A program made the translations under genes and the position numbers. A stretch of DNA of 64,000 nt from an uncultured Sphingomonadaceae bacterium. Its GTDB lineage: Bacteria; Pseudomonadota; Alphaproteobacteria; Sphingomonadales; Sphingomonadaceae. Below are positions 27,661-38,200 of the stretch, piece after piece. The notes beneath the pieces are model-generated. The model did no database searches. It had not been told where the DNA came from and was given only the letters and a program-made list of their open reading frames with translations. The stretch spans positions 1,612,001-1,676,000 of the forward strand of contig CANMBD010000001.1 of assembly GCA_947495985.1 (NCBI GenBank). The letters run 5' to 3'. The stretch's first letter is position 1. Each line of letters starts with the position of its first letter.

Positions 27661-28698
27661 TCAAGGCCAGCCAGCCCGATCAAAGAGCTTCTGAGCCTCG
27701 GCCTGATTTTCACCCAGTTTGGATAATGCTATCGGATCCTCTTTAAAGTCACCGAGCTTTTCCAGCGCAGCATTCTTATATTCAACAGATGGAACCACCG
27801 GATACTCGTTGGTCAATTCTGCGAAAAAACGTTGGGGCTGTTCGGTCATCGCAAATTCGATGAACTGACGAGCCAGTTCTGGATTGGGCGCATTTTTTGC
27901 AACACCCGCACCAGACAAGTTGACATGAACACCTGCGTCAGCATTCGGCCAGTAAACCGCCAAATCTTCAACAATATTGTTGTCTTTTTCGTCGTTCATC
28001 AGCCGGGCAAAATAATAGTGATTGACCAATGCAATATCGCATTCGCCTGCCGCGACAGCCTTGATCTGATCGGTATCGCCGCCCAGAGGATCGCGCGCAA
28101 AGTTACCAGCCACATTGCTCGCCCAATCCTGCGCTTTTTCTTCACCCCAGCGGTCAATTAGCGCTGCCAGCAGCGAGATATTGTAGATATTGCCCGACGA
28201 ACGTGCACAAACTTTACCTTTGAAAGCAGGGTCCGCAAGCGATTCATAACCGGTCAGTTTTGCTTCATCGACCCGGTCCGGAGCATAGACCAGCACGCGT
28301 GCGCGTTTTGCCAGACCATACCAAAGTCCATCAGGGTGGCGCATCCCAGCCGGCACGGCAGCATCCAGCTTTTCAGATGAAAGCGGAGCAAACAGCTGTT
28401 CCTGTTCCGCCCGCCAGAGCCTGCCCGCATCAACAGTTACAATGACATCGGCCGGGCTGCGTTCGCCATCGGCTTTCAAGCGTTCCACGAGCAAGTCGCC
28501 ATCCGCTTCAATCGTGCGTACTTCCACACCGGTTGCTTCTTCAAAGGCGTCATACAACGCATAATCCGAATCATAATGGCGGGACGAAAAGACCACCAGC
28601 ATCTTTCCGTCAGAAGCGCCAGCACCGCCGGGCGTGCCGTCGCTACATGCCGACAATCCCAGAATTGCTAAGACGAGACCGAAGATACCAAAACGCAT
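27661..28698 (-). CDS. fbpA: Fe3+ ABC transporter substrate-binding lipoprotein (FbpA type)
   Basis: A 345-residue periplasmic binding protein. The N-terminus is a lipoprotein signal, MRFGIFGLVLAILGLSACSDG, in effect a short hydrophobic stretch ending in the lipobox LSAC. The body shows the FbpA/FutA pattern: LVVFSSRHYDSDYALYDAFEEATG as VVFSSRHYDSDYALYDA near the start and DIALVNHYYFARLMND, whose paired tyrosines coordinate Fe3+ in FbpA. ATG 28698 has AAGGAA 6 nt upstream; longer forms would bury the signal peptide. It is the first gene of the iron-import operon. Confidence 0.9.
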   Translation of the reverse strand: MRFGIFGLVLAILGLSACSDGTPGGAGASDGKMLVVFSSRHYDSDYALYDAFEEATGVEVRTIEADGDLLVERLKADGERSPADVIVTVDAGRLWRAEQEQLFAPLSSEKLDAAVPAGMRHPDGLWYGLAKRARVLVYAPDRVDEAKLTGYESLADPAFKGKVCARSSGNIYNISLLAALIDRWGEEKAQDWASNVAGNFARDPLGGDTDQIKAVAAGECDIALVNHYYFARLMNDEKDNNIVEDLAVYWPNADAGVHVNLSGAGVAKNAPNPELARQFIEFAMTEQPQRFFAELTNEYPVVPSVEYKNAALEKLGDFKEDPIALSKLGENQAEAQKLFDRAGWP

Positions 28699-28840
28699 GT
28701 GTTGTTCCTTGTAAGATAAGATTTGAAACCAAGTCTGGTCCAGTAGTGAACTAAGCTCAGTCGCCATCCGAGATGTCATTAACAGAGTATAAGCCAGTTA
28801 CTACGCAAAAAAATTGTAAGATTGCATATTATTATCTTTC

Positions 28841-28873
28841 TCACCCAAGGTCGGTAGTTTCGAGATTGGGTGA
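28841..28873 (-). terminator. Inverted repeat between the haem-receptor operon and fbpA; possible terminator
   Basis: TCACCCAA and TTGGGTGA form an 8-bp stem with a 17-nt loop, 11 nt past the stop of the DUF6607 gene. About 40 nt further on the minus strand is ACAATTTTTTT, after a small AAGAT...ATCTT dyad. This could end the receptor transcript, or the AT-rich part could serve fbpA regulation. Confidence 0.4.
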
Positions 28874-28883
28874 TAGCATCCTT

Positions 28884-29882
28884 CTACTTCTGCGCAGTTT
28901 GCACAGCGCCCGGCTTTGTTGCATCGGCAATCAGGGTGCGGGCTTTCTGCGTAGCCGCTTTCGCATCCATTTCACCATCAGCGATTTTCGTTCCCATAGA
29001 CAGCAATTCGCCGCTGATCACTGTACCGGTCTGCGCTTCTTCTTCCACTGTTACACCACGATGAGAGGCAAAGGCCTTGTCCCATGAGGCACGAACCTCA
29101 GCCCAATAGCCCTTGGTCTTTGACCAATAGTCATCTGCTGCCTTGACATTATAGTCGTCAAACTTGGTGTACGTATTCAGTACATATTCCTGCACGATGG
29201 GCTCGAGCTTGCCTTCAACCATGCCCATTTTGGTATTGTCCTGAAAATGGATCCAGCCACCGGGCATCGGAGAATGTCGGTTGATGGCATAATAACGGTC
29301 GTAAACGGGGTCGCGGACCGCATCACGCCGAGCCAGCGGACGCCAGGTCCAGTTGGAACTCCAGCGCCGAACGCCTGCCTCGGTTTCCCACGTTCCGATC
29401 CCGGCATAGCGCGGACTATCATCAACCTGATAGACGGTTTGCGACCATTGTCCCTTGCGTTGTTCTGCCGGAACAGGCCGTAGTGACCAGCTATGGCGAT
29501 CAGAATATACAAGAATATCCTTCGGTTCATATTCCCAGTCCTGACGCCAATGCTTCACGATGAAATCCTTGCCATCACCCATATCGACGACCAGAAGATG
29601 CTGCAGAATGATTTTGGTACCGGTATCTTCAATCACCCTCACCACCTCGTTGCCGCCGGAAATTTTGCGCTCGCGAGGTTCATAGTCCTCCCGCCAAGCA
29701 GTTGATTCCTGCATATCAAAACGCACTTTGTAGTTTCCGGCCATGGCCAGGATATCAGCACGATCTTGCTCGAATGCTGCCTTCTGCGTCCCTTCAATTT
29801 GACTGGTTTCCGGCTGGCTGGCCCATGCTTGAGATGGAGCAAGCGCTAGAGCAAAGAAGCCTGCATAATATCTAATTTTCAT
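28884..29882 (-). CDS. DUF6607 family periplasmic protein
   Basis: A 332-residue exported protein of unknown biochemical function matching the DUF6607 family. Residues 1-21 are a signal peptide ending AWA. The mature part is rich in tryptophan and tyrosine, with repeated aromatic patterns (KHWRQDWEYEPKDILVYSD, RRWSSNWTWRPLARRDAV, YYAINRHSPMPGGWIHFQD) suggesting a beta-rich ligand-binding fold. ATG 29882 has GAGGAG 7 nt upstream. The gene follows the TonB-dependent haem-type receptor by about 25 nt in the same direction and is presumably under the same Fur control. A role in haem or iron handling is inferred from this pairing only. Confidence 0.8.
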   Translation of the reverse strand: MKIRYYAGFFALALAPSQAWASQPETSQIEGTQKAAFEQDRADILAMAGNYKVRFDMQESTAWREDYEPRERKISGGNEVVRVIEDTGTKIILQHLLVVDMGDGKDFIVKHWRQDWEYEPKDILVYSDRHSWSLRPVPAEQRKGQWSQTVYQVDDSPRYAGIGTWETEAGVRRWSSNWTWRPLARRDAVRDPVYDRYYAINRHSPMPGGWIHFQDNTKMGMVEGKLEPIVQEYVLNTYTKFDDYNVKAADDYWSKTKGYWAEVRASWDKAFASHRGVTVEEEAQTGTVISGELLSMGTKIADGEMDAKAATQKARTLIADATKPGAVQTAQK

Positions 29883-29907
29883 GATTGTTCTCCTCGTCTT
29901 AAACGCC

Positions 29908-32160
29908 TCAAAAATTGGCACTAATCGAAATGCTTGCGTTCCGCCCAGGCTGTGTGAACGCGTCGGTAATGTTCGATGACGCGTTCAATCCACGGACATC
30001 GCTCCACAGCGCATATTTTTTGTCTGTAATGTTGAATATACCTGCCCGGATCGCAAAGTTTTCGGTGATCCGATAAAAAGCGGTCGCGTCAATAATCGCA
30101 GATTCTCTTGGCCGGAAACAGGACTCGCTACACACCCCAACGGTTTCGTCGGCTTCTTTGCGCGCATTATAGGATATAATCATCTCGCCGCCAAACCGGT
30201 TACCGGGATCACGATATCCAACGCCGAGTATCGCGTTGAGTGGGTCTATCGTTGACAAAGATATGTCGGCTGCATCAGGCGCTTCTAAGGTGCCATCTGC
30301 AAAAGCAATGGAAAAGCGTGCACGAAAACCATTCTCGGCTTCATAAGAAGCGCGAGCTTCAACGCCATAAACATCGACGCTGTTCAGGTTCACAAATTGA
30401 AATACTGCTGGATCGGTGGGACTGAACGAACCCGACACCACCTCTTGACTGATAAAGTCATCGTAATTTGCAGAAAAAGCTGTCAGCCCAAGGTTAATGC
30501 CATCTGCATTGTAACGAACCCCAGCTTCAAAACTCTCGCTCGTTTCTGGATCAAGGTCAGGATTGGGTAGCGATGTGTAACCAAAGGCCAGATTTTCAAA
30601 GAAATTATTGACCTGACTGGGGGTGGGTGCACGAAAACCGCGGGCATAGTTGCCGAACAGGCGCACGTCATCACCCAATTTCCAGACAGCGCCAATTTTC
30701 GGCGAAACTTTCGACCCGTCTTGTCCAGTCGGTACAAAACCGGGCAATAGGGAGTCATCTTCAGGATCGAGGTGGTAGAAATCAAACCTCAGAGCAGGAT
30801 AGAGAGTAAAAACACCATCGCCAAATTCCATTGCGTTACCCACGAAAAAACCGCCCAATGAAAAGTCAGTTACGGGAAAGGCGCGGGATGGAAAGGCTTC
30901 ACCGAATGGCGGAACGACGCCGTCGCGCAAACCATCCTGACGGGTAATGCTGTAATCACCACCGTAGGTCAGCGTGTGTTTAACAGGGCCAGTTTTAAAG
31001 CTGGACCGGAAGTCTGCAGCAACCCCATAAACGCGATTGTTGAACGTATTCAATCGCTCCCGATCCGGGCGCGGCGTTGCCCCGGTCGCTCTCCGGTCCT
31101 CGTCCGCGAATTGTACATCCTCACCATCCTGCCAATATGCAGCGACATGGGCATAATCGATGAATCCCGCACCTTCTTCATCGGAATTGTAAGTCCAGTC
31201 GAACGACGCCCGCACCCGTTCAGTACTGTCTTCAGCAGTAAGACTATCCACAATCCAGCTCGGCGGCCCGGGAAACAGGAAAACTGGCCCCAAGCCGGAG
31301 AGGACATTAGATGAAATCTCCCGCTCCAGATACTCGCCGGTCAATCGGACACGATGGTTGCCGTCATTCCATACAAGCTTGCCTAGAAACGCGTTGGATT
31401 CACCATCTTGTGGATTTGGTGTTGTCCTCGCAGAGCCCTCGACGTCGTTCGTGCCCTGATTATCAAGTTCTTTAAAATCACGGCGCGAATAGGCCAGCAT
31501 CGCAGAAAAGTCTCCCGTCTGTCCGGCAATAGCGACTGTTTCGGAAAACTCCTCGTCCGCCGAACTATATTGCGCGCGTGCGAAGCCCCCGATCACGTTG
31601 CCGTCGGCAATAAAGTCAATCGGGTCAGATGTTGTGAAGCTCACAACACCGGACAATCCATCGCTGCCATAGAGCGCTGAGGCCGGACCGCGCAGGATTT
31701 CCACTGACTTGATCAGGCCAACATCCGTCGCATTGCCGCGACCAACGCTCTGCGCGCCGAAGCTGAAACCCTGTGGTGAACGGATACCATCCACTTGAAT
31801 AAGTACCCGGTTACCGCCAATGCCGCGAATGTTGAAATCCTCATTCCCCGCTCGGCCGGTTGAACCCAGGGCTGCTCCAAAGCGAGCCGGAGCACGGCGC
31901 ACCGAAATGCCGGGCTCAAAACGCACAACGTCGCGAATATCGGTTGCCAGTTCATCGGCCAGGCGCTCTGCATCAATAACCGTTACCGTGGCTGGTGCAT
32001 CCACCACGGCAACAGGCGCACGGGTTGCTGTAACCGTGATACCCTTTTCATCATCGAACGCATCTCCGGCATCCTCTGCGGCGTGAGCAGCATGTGAAAA
32101 GCATAGCGCAAGCATGCTGCATGTCATACCTGGCCGATGCCAGCGCGAACGTATTCTCAT
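29908..32160 (-). CDS. TonB-dependent haem/haemoglobin-type outer-membrane receptor
   Basis: A 750-residue outer-membrane receptor: signal peptide (ending AHAAE), TonB box region GITVTATRAP, plug domain (DAPATVTVIDAERLADE, FNIRGIGGNRVLIQVDGIRSP as two adjoining blocks, EILRGPASALYGSDGLSG) and a 22-strand barrel ending in SISISANF with terminal aromatic Phe. The barrel carries FRAP (GFRAPTPSQVNNFFEN) and NPDL, matching the FRAP/NPNL boxes of haem and haemoglobin receptors. No histidine lies between these boxes, where classical receptors have their haem ligand. A strong Fur box precedes the gene and DUF6607 follows. A ferric-siderophore ligand remains possible. Confidence 0.88.
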   Translation of the reverse strand: MRIRSRWHRPGMTCSMLALCFSHAAHAAEDAGDAFDDEKGITVTATRAPVAVVDAPATVTVIDAERLADELATDIRDVVRFEPGISVRRAPARFGAALGSTGRAGNEDFNIRGIGGNRVLIQVDGIRSPQGFSFGAQSVGRGNATDVGLIKSVEILRGPASALYGSDGLSGVVSFTTSDPIDFIADGNVIGGFARAQYSSADEEFSETVAIAGQTGDFSAMLAYSRRDFKELDNQGTNDVEGSARTTPNPQDGESNAFLGKLVWNDGNHRVRLTGEYLEREISSNVLSGLGPVFLFPGPPSWIVDSLTAEDSTERVRASFDWTYNSDEEGAGFIDYAHVAAYWQDGEDVQFADEDRRATGATPRPDRERLNTFNNRVYGVAADFRSSFKTGPVKHTLTYGGDYSITRQDGLRDGVVPPFGEAFPSRAFPVTDFSLGGFFVGNAMEFGDGVFTLYPALRFDFYHLDPEDDSLLPGFVPTGQDGSKVSPKIGAVWKLGDDVRLFGNYARGFRAPTPSQVNNFFENLAFGYTSLPNPDLDPETSESFEAGVRYNADGINLGLTAFSANYDDFISQEVVSGSFSPTDPAVFQFVNLNSVDVYGVEARASYEAENGFRARFSIAFADGTLEAPDAADISLSTIDPLNAILGVGYRDPGNRFGGEMIISYNARKEADETVGVCSESCFRPRESAIIDATAFYRITENFAIRAGIFNITDKKYALWSDVRGLNASSNITDAFTQPGRNASISISANF

Positions 32161-32182
32161 AGAGAGCTCCCTCGACTCTTAT

Positions 32183-32207
32183 TGCTAATGCAAATGATTC
32201 TCATTCG
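32183..32207 (-). promoter_or_regulatory. Fur box upstream of the TonB receptor
   Basis: On the minus strand the core reads AATGAGAATCATTTGCATT, a near-classic ferric-uptake-regulator operator built from overlapping 7-1-7 repeats. It ends about 23 nt before the receptor start, ideal for blocking RNA polymerase. The site predicts iron repression of the receptor and the DUF6607 gene. Confidence 0.85.
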
Positions 32208-32409
32208 TCTTTAGAGCTCGTCGTTGAAAACTGTCAAACTAAAAATGATGCAAGTATGGAAACACCGGAAAATCATTCATTCGGTCTAAAAACATGATCG
32301 CCGTGCAGGTTTGGAATCCATTCACCTGCTCGCAGTAGAAGCCGATTCAAGAAGGGCCGCCGCAAACATTTGCCGAATTTTCGGTGCTCCAGAATGTGCG
32401 AAGCCGTCG

Positions 32410-32430
32410 CGGCATCATTGCATGATGCCG
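32410..32430. repeat. Perfect palindrome downstream of ahpF
   Basis: Arms CGGCATCAT and ATGATGCCG flank the 3-nt centre TGC. It could be a terminator stem without a U-tract for ahpF, whose stop is about 110 nt away, or an operator for a dimeric regulator. Confidence 0.5.
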
Positions 32431-32537
32431 GCCAGAGATTTGAGATTGGCTCAGATATGAATCATAGCCATCTTGCCGGTTTATAACCAGTGAATTGGAA
32501 AGAGTTTTCTGGCCCCAGAGCCAAAGCAATCGCAGTG

Positions 32538-34100
32538 TCAGCTACTTGATCGGATGAGATAATCGAACGCCGACAATCCTGCTTTGGACCCCTCACCCAT
32601 CGCGACAACGATCTGCTTATAGGGCGCGGTGGTTGCATCACCCGCTGCAAAAACACCCGGTAGATTCGTCGCGCCGTTTTCATTCACATCAATCTCTCCG
32701 TGCTGCGTTAGCGCAAGCGTTTCATTCAGCCATTCACTATTGGGAACCAGCCCAATCTGCACGAAGATGCCATCCAGATTAATGTCATGGCTCTGTCCGG
32801 TGTCACGATCAGTATAACGCAGACCAGTTACTTTATCGCCGTCACCCAGAACCTCAGTTGTCTGGGCGGATTTCAAAACATCAACATTCGGCAGACTGGC
32901 AAGCTTTGATTGCAACACGGCATCAGCACGCAGGTCGCTATCAAACTCGATCAGTGTCACGTGTTTGACTATCCCCGCCAAATCAATCGCCGCCTCGACG
33001 CCACTATTGCCGCCACCGATAACCGCGACATCTTTGCCTTTATACAACGGGCCATCACAATGCGGGCAATAGGCAACACCGCGGTTGCGATATTCGTCTT
33101 CTCCAGGCACCCCAATCTGGCGCCAGCGCGCACCGGTGGACAGGATGATGGTCTTTGCCTTCAGCTCAGCACCACTTTCCAGATACAGTTTATGTAACCC
33201 ATCGCCATTCGCCGCCGCCAGCTTTACGACCCTTTGGGCATCCATAATATCAACGTCATATTCCCGAACATGCTGTTCCAGTTCCGCTGCAAGTTTTGGA
33301 CCTTTCGTACGTTGCACTGAAATGAAATTTTCAATGCCAAGCGTATCGAGAAGCTGGCCACCAAATCGCTCGGAAACGATACCGGTGCGAATGCCCTTAC
33401 GTGCGGTATAAATTGCCGCGGCCGAGCCAGCAGGGCCACCACCGACGACGAGAACATCAAACGGATCTTTGACCGAGAGCTTTTCTGCAGCCTTGGCCGA
33501 CACACCGCTGTCGAGCTTAGCAACAATTTGCGCCAGATCCATGCGCCCAGATCCAAATGGCTCACCGTTCAACAGAATAGTCGGAACCGCCATCACCTTA
33601 CGTTTTTCGACTTCGTCCTGGAAAAGCGCGCCGTCAATCGCAGTATGACTGATATTCGGGTTAAGTGCCGCCATGATGTTAAGCGCCTGAACCACATCGG
33701 GGCAATTCTGGCATGACAACGAAAAGAAAGTCTCGAATTGGAAACGGCCCTCCAAATCACGGACACTGTCCAATAGTTCAGCGTCTTCCTTTGGCGGGTG
33801 ACCGCCAACATGTAGCAACGCCAATATCAGTGAGGAAAATTCGTGACCAACTGGCAGTCCAGCAAACTCTACCTCTGATTTACCGTCATCGGCAGTTATC
33901 AGGAACGAAGGACATCTGCTGCTTGTACCATCAGATCCGGCTTCAACTTTGTCGGACAGCGAAGCGATGGTTTCCAGCAATTCACGCATTTCTGATGATT
34001 TTTCGCCATCGTCCAGCGTTGCAACGAGGCTGATCGGGCGCCGCAAGTTCGTCAGATAGGATTTCAATTGCTCAGTGGTGGATTGATCAAGGACGGCCAT
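32538..34100 (-). CDS. ahpF: Alkyl hydroperoxide reductase subunit F
   Basis: A 520-residue flavoprotein that passes electrons from NADH to AhpC. The N-terminal ~200 residues are a tandem thioredoxin-like domain with the active pair in [10 protein letters not shown] (near 129-132). Then come the FAD loop [19 protein letters not shown], thioredoxin-reductase-type cysteines in [13 protein letters not shown] (near 344-347), the NAD loop [17 protein letters not shown] and the C-terminal FAD signature [15 protein letters not shown]. All redox centres are intact. It lies about 115 nt downstream of ahpC with a hairpin between them, the usual arrangement allowing more AhpC than AhpF. Confidence 0.96.
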   Translation of the reverse strand: MAVLDQSTTEQLKSYLTNLRRPISLVATLDDGEKSSEMRELLETIASLSDKVEAGSDGTSSRCPSFLITADDGKSEVEFAGLPVGHEFSSLILALLHVGGHPPKEDAELLDSVRDLEGRFQFETFFSLSCQNCPDVVQALNIMAALNPNISHTAIDGALFQDEVEKRKVMAVPTILLNGEPFGSGRMDLAQIVAKLDSGVSAKAAEKLSVKDPFDVLVVGGGPAGSAAAIYTARKGIRTGIVSERFGGQLLDTLGIENFISVQRTKGPKLAAELEQHVREYDVDIMDAQRVVKLAAANGDGLHKLYLESGAELKAKTIILSTGARWRQIGVPGEDEYRNRGVAYCPHCDGPLYKGKDVAVIGGGNSGVEAAIDLAGIVKHVTLIEFDSDLRADAVLQSKLASLPNVDVLKSAQTTEVLGDGDKVTGLRYTDRDTGQSHDINLDGIFVQIGLVPNSEWLNETLALTQHGEIDVNENGATNLPGVFAAGDATTAPYKQIVVAMGEGSKAGLSAFDYLIRSSS

Positions 34101-34163
34101 GGGTTACTCTTGTACTCGAGGGAAAGGGCTTGCCGACGATCTATATAATCGCTGGATAATTGA

Positions 34164-34188
34164 GGCGGCCAGCGTTCAGCAGGCCGCC
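34164..34188 (-). terminator. Intercistronic hairpin between ahpC and ahpF
   Basis: GGCGGCC and GGCCGCC (7 bp, all G/C) enclose an 11-nt loop, 28 nt past the ahpC stop. There is no U-tract. It may partially terminate or protect the ahpC end of the message, giving more AhpC than AhpF. Confidence 0.5.
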
Positions 34189-34215
34189 ACTCTATAGTCA
34201 TGTTATCTAAGGTCT

Positions 34216-34779
34216 TTAGATTTTGCCGACCAGTTCGATAGAAGGCGCGAGAGTATTTTCGCCTTCTTCCCACTTGGCTGGGCATACTTCACCGGGGTTG
34301 GCACGAACATATTGTGCAGCTTTGATCTTGCGTACCAGTTCTGCGGCGTTGCGTCCGACACCTTCGCAAGTGATTTCCATTACCTGGACGATGCCATCAG
34401 GGTCGACAACAAAAGTCGCACGATCGGAAAGCCCCTGACCTTCACGAAGGACACCGAAATTGTTGCTGATCTGGTGGTTCTGATCACCGAGCATATAGAA
34501 GTTGATCTTGCCAATAGCATCGGAACTGCCATGCCATGCCTTGTGACTGAAATGGGTATCAGTTGAAACCGCATAGACTTCTACGCCCATGCGCTGCAGT
34601 TCTTCATATTGGTCTGCAAGGTCTTCAAGCTCTGTGGGACACACGAACGTGAAGTCGGCAGGGTAAAAGAAAAATACGGCCCATTTCCCTTGCGCATGTT
34701 CTTCCGTAACGTTGACGAATTCACCGCGGAAAAATGCTTCGGTGGAGAATGGCAGAATCTTCTTGTTGATAGTTGTCAT
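34216..34779 (-). CDS. ahpC: Alkyl hydroperoxide reductase subunit C (peroxiredoxin)
   Basis: A 187-residue typical 2-Cys peroxiredoxin that reduces hydrogen peroxide and organic hydroperoxides. The peroxidatic cysteine lies in [16 protein letters not shown] near residue 47 and the resolving cysteine in GEVCPAKW near 166. [15 protein letters not shown] and [19 protein letters not shown] match the AhpC group. The start is ATG at 34779. ahpF, its dedicated reductase, is encoded downstream. An inverted repeat about 64 nt upstream is a candidate OxyR/LysR-type site. Confidence 0.97.
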   Translation of the reverse strand: MTTINKKILPFSTEAFFRGEFVNVTEEHAQGKWAVFFFYPADFTFVCPTELEDLADQYEELQRMGVEVYAVSTDTHFSHKAWHGSSDAIGKINFYMLGDQNHQISNNFGVLREGQGLSDRATFVVDPDGIVQVMEITCEGVGRNAAELVRKIKAAQYVRANPGEVCPAKWEEGENTLAPSIELVGKI

Positions 34780-35233
34780 TTATTTACCTTTTACGCTAAA
34801 AAACTGTCGATATTTCTTGCATTCCAGACTCGGAATTCAATTGATTAAGTTATTTAATCGCAGCGCAGATATGTTGCTGGGCCAGATGTTTCAACAGCAT
34901 AAATTGGTCAGCCCCGATGATTATGATGATCACTGTAATTGGGGCACTCGATTATTCTCATAATCGGCTACATATCGGCGATTTTGCTGGTTCCCAGCAT
35001 CAAGGTCTATCGTAAGCAGACCGGCATTTTTGCTTTGGTTGGTCGAGCGATGACATCAATCAACACCAATGCTGTTAATCGAAATCAAGATAATCTTCGT
35101 CGAAATCACCTGAGTAAGTTTCGTTTGTTACGATAATCCGTCTCTCCAAGTTATCTGAAGCATATTGGAGACGGGAGGGAGTCTGCATGCGGAAGTCAAA
35201 AAGTGAATCAGGTGTTTCACGAGGTGGTCAGCA
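34780..35233. other. Intergenic region between ahpC and the RND operon
   Basis: A 454-nt divergent promoter region serving ahpC leftwards and the efflux operon rightwards. Apart from the inverted repeat at 34843-34859 and the ribosome site of the pump gene I find no gene or repeat. Short open frames here lack family resemblance. Confidence 0.6.
34843..34859. promoter_or_regulatory. Candidate LysR/OxyR-type operator upstream of ahpC
   Basis: GATTAA and TTAATC arms flank a 5-nt spacer (GTTAT). The AT-rich dyad with 17-nt span fits a LysR-type box, and OxyR commonly controls ahpC. The match to a defined OxyR consensus is not strong. Confidence 0.35.
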
Positions 35234-38200
35234 ATGAGCCTCACCAACATCGCCCTGAGATATCCTGCAGCCATAGCTGCGGCATTGGCTTTGATAGCGC
35301 TGATCGGAATTGTTTCGGCCTTCAGCACGCCGATACAGCTCTTCCCCAATATTGAACGCCCCACCCTGACCGTACAGGCTGGTTGGCGCGCGGCCAGCCC
35401 TAAGGAAATAGAGTCTGAAATCACCATTCCGATTGAGGATGAACTGAGGGGCCTTCCTGGCCTGACTAGCGTACAGTCCTGGTCCAACAATGGCAATGTC
35501 TGGCTCAATCTTGAATTTGCGCTCGGCACTAATATGGACAAGGCATTTGCCCAGGTTTCGAGCCGTGTACAGCGGGTTCGTAACTGGCCACTCGATGCCG
35601 ATCGCCCCTCGGTAGGCGGCGCCAATGGCGATCAGGGTGAATCGCTTATATATCTGTTTCTTCAAGCCTTACCGGACAGCAATCTGGACTCGGAAGCGCT
35701 TGCGACATTTGCCCGCGATACGATCACGCCCGAACTTGAATCCGTTGAGGGGGTTCAAGGTGTCTCAGTGGAAGCACCAACCGGTGAAAGAATATTGCGC
35801 ATCCGCTTCGATCCGTGGCGCCTTGCCCAGCTCAATCTGACGATAGAACAGCTTTCCAGCGCCGTCGGAAGGTTCCAGGATGTTGGCGGCGGCACTGTCG
35901 ACGTGGGTCGGCGGGGCTACGCTTTGCGCTTTGAAGGTAATTTTTCAGCCGAGCAAATTGGCGATCTAACCGTGGCACAGCGCGGATCCACTGTGATACG
36001 CATGCGTGACGTGGCTGATATTAACGTTGGTCCTGACAAGGCTTTCGGCGTGACCTATCAAAATGGTAACCCGGCCATCGGGATGCGGGTCGTTCGGCAG
36101 CCCGGCAGCAATACCCTCGATGCCATCAATGGTGTTCTGTCCACGGTAGAAACTTTCAACGAAAATGAACTGGCCAGCATGGGCGCGAGGATCGAAAAAA
36201 GTTTTGATCCATCGGTCTTCATAAAACGCGCGCTGTCCTTTCTCAGCGGGAACTTGCTGCTTGGCACCTTCCTCGCGATAGGACTCCTTTGGCTCTTCGT
36301 TCGTCGCTGGCGCGCAACACTTATCATCGCCGCAACTGTACCGGTCTGTCTCTTAGCGACGCTCGCCGTCATTGGAATGACTGGACGCACAATCAACGTG
36401 ATCTCGCTCGCCGGCTTGGCTTTTGCAACCGGTATGGTGCTTGATGCCGCCATCGTCGTGATGGAAAATTTCGTCCGCTTGCGCAATCACGGTCGGTCTC
36501 CCGGGCAGGCAGCTTTGGAAGCGGTATCACAAGTCTGGCCAGCTCTATTTGCATCGACCGCAACAACCGTAGCAATCTTCATTCCGATCATGTTTATCGA
36601 AGATGTCGAAGGCCAGCTATTTGCAGACCTCGCGCTTACCATAGCCATTTCCGTTGTAGCCAGCTTGATCGTTGCCGTCACATTGTTACCTGCCGCAGCC
36701 CGCCATTACGGGCAGGTCGATATGGAAGACAATGAACGCCGCTGGGATGGATATGCCGATCGCATATTTGCTTTGATTGACAGCAACAAGAAACGGAAGA
36801 TCTGGATTCCTTCTTTGATTCTTGCGCCATTGGTCATCTCTTATTTCCTATGGCCACAGACGGATTACTTACCGGACGTAAAACGTGATGCGGTCGATGC
36901 CTGGGTTGGCTTGCCCTCGGGCGCTACACTCGAGTCAGCACGAACCGAAATTGCTGAAGAAGTCGTCGAGCGGCTTGATCCTTATTTAAAAGGCGAGAAG
37001 CAGCCCGAGCTGCTCAACTATTATCTGTTCGTCAATCCCTGGGGTCTCAATACAGGCATCCGGATCAAGGACCAATCCCGCATTGATGAAATGACCGGCA
37101 TTGTAAACGGAGAGATATTGGCAGGCTTTCCGGACGTTCAAGCCTTTGCTCAGCAAGGAAGCTTGTTCGGCAATTTCGGCGGCAATGGCTCCATAGAACT
37201 CTATCTGCAGTCCGAAAATGATGAAAATTTGCGGGAAGCCGCCTTGGTGGCAACGGATTCCATTCAGGCAGCCATGCCCGGCGGCATGGTCAGGCCTAAT
37301 CCCGATCCAAATGTGGTTGTGCCGGAACTCCGCCTCACGCCCAATGACCGCCGCATTGCGGAACTCGGTATGACCCGTGATCAGGTCGGCCGCGCCGTCC
37401 GGGCTTTGGGCGACGGTCTTTATTTGGGCGAATATGTCTCGGATGGAGAACGGATGCGGGTGATCATGCGCGGGTCGGCAGCCTCCGACCCAGAAGCGAT
37501 TGAGAGCGCTCCGTTGGTAACGCCAAATGCCGGTACAGTGCCGATGGGCGAAGTGGCAACGCTACTTCGCGGGGTTGGACCGACACAGATCAGCCATGTG
37601 GACGGGCGCAAAACAATAACGCTCAACATCAGTCCACCCCAAGGTATGGCGCTTGGCGAAGCTTTGGAGATCATTCAGACAACTGCCGAACCGGCGATCC
37701 GTGATGCGCTGCAAAATGATGGCACATTGCGTTACGGCGGCGATGCCGATGCCCTGATTAAGGCGGTAAAATCACTCAGTACCAACTTCATTCTGGCCGC
37801 AGCGCTGTTGTTTGTCATCATGGCTTCAGTATTTCGATCTGCGCGGGACGCGGCATTGGTCATTATCGCTTTGCCCCTGGCTACAGTTGGCGGAGTGATC
37901 GCGATCCAGATACTCAATCTGTTCAAGCCAACGCCGCTCGATCTTCTTGGTATGATCGGATTTGTAATATTGCTGGGTATCGTGGTGAACAACGCGATCC
38001 TGCTTATGGCACAAGCGCGCGAAAACGAGGCCGAAGGTATGGACCGATCAGAGGCCGCTCGAACAGCGCTTCGCTTGCGGCTAAGGCCAATCTTGATGAC
38101 CACAGGCACGTCCGTCATGGGCATGCTGCCACTGGCCTTGGTGCCCGGACCAGGCAGTGCGATTTATCGCGGCCTGGCGGTTATCATCGTCGGCGGCGTT

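Larger units (their letters stand above)
32161..32537. other. Intergenic region: TonB receptor promoter and ahpF 3' flank
   Basis: A 377-nt gene-free stretch. It holds the Fur box and receptor promoter on its left and a perfect 9-bp-arm palindrome at 32410-32430. I see no coding sequence, tRNA or insertion element in the rest. Confidence 0.6.

Noticed and set aside
28820..28840. A second Fur box upstream of fbpA
   Set aside because: GATAATAATATGCA on the minus strand shares only part of the Fur consensus, so I did not list it as a site, although iron control of fbpABC would be expected.
34712..35136. Several 60-85 codon open frames between ahpC and the RND pump
   Set aside because: No family resemblance, poor ribosome sites, and they overlap the ahpC promoter region.
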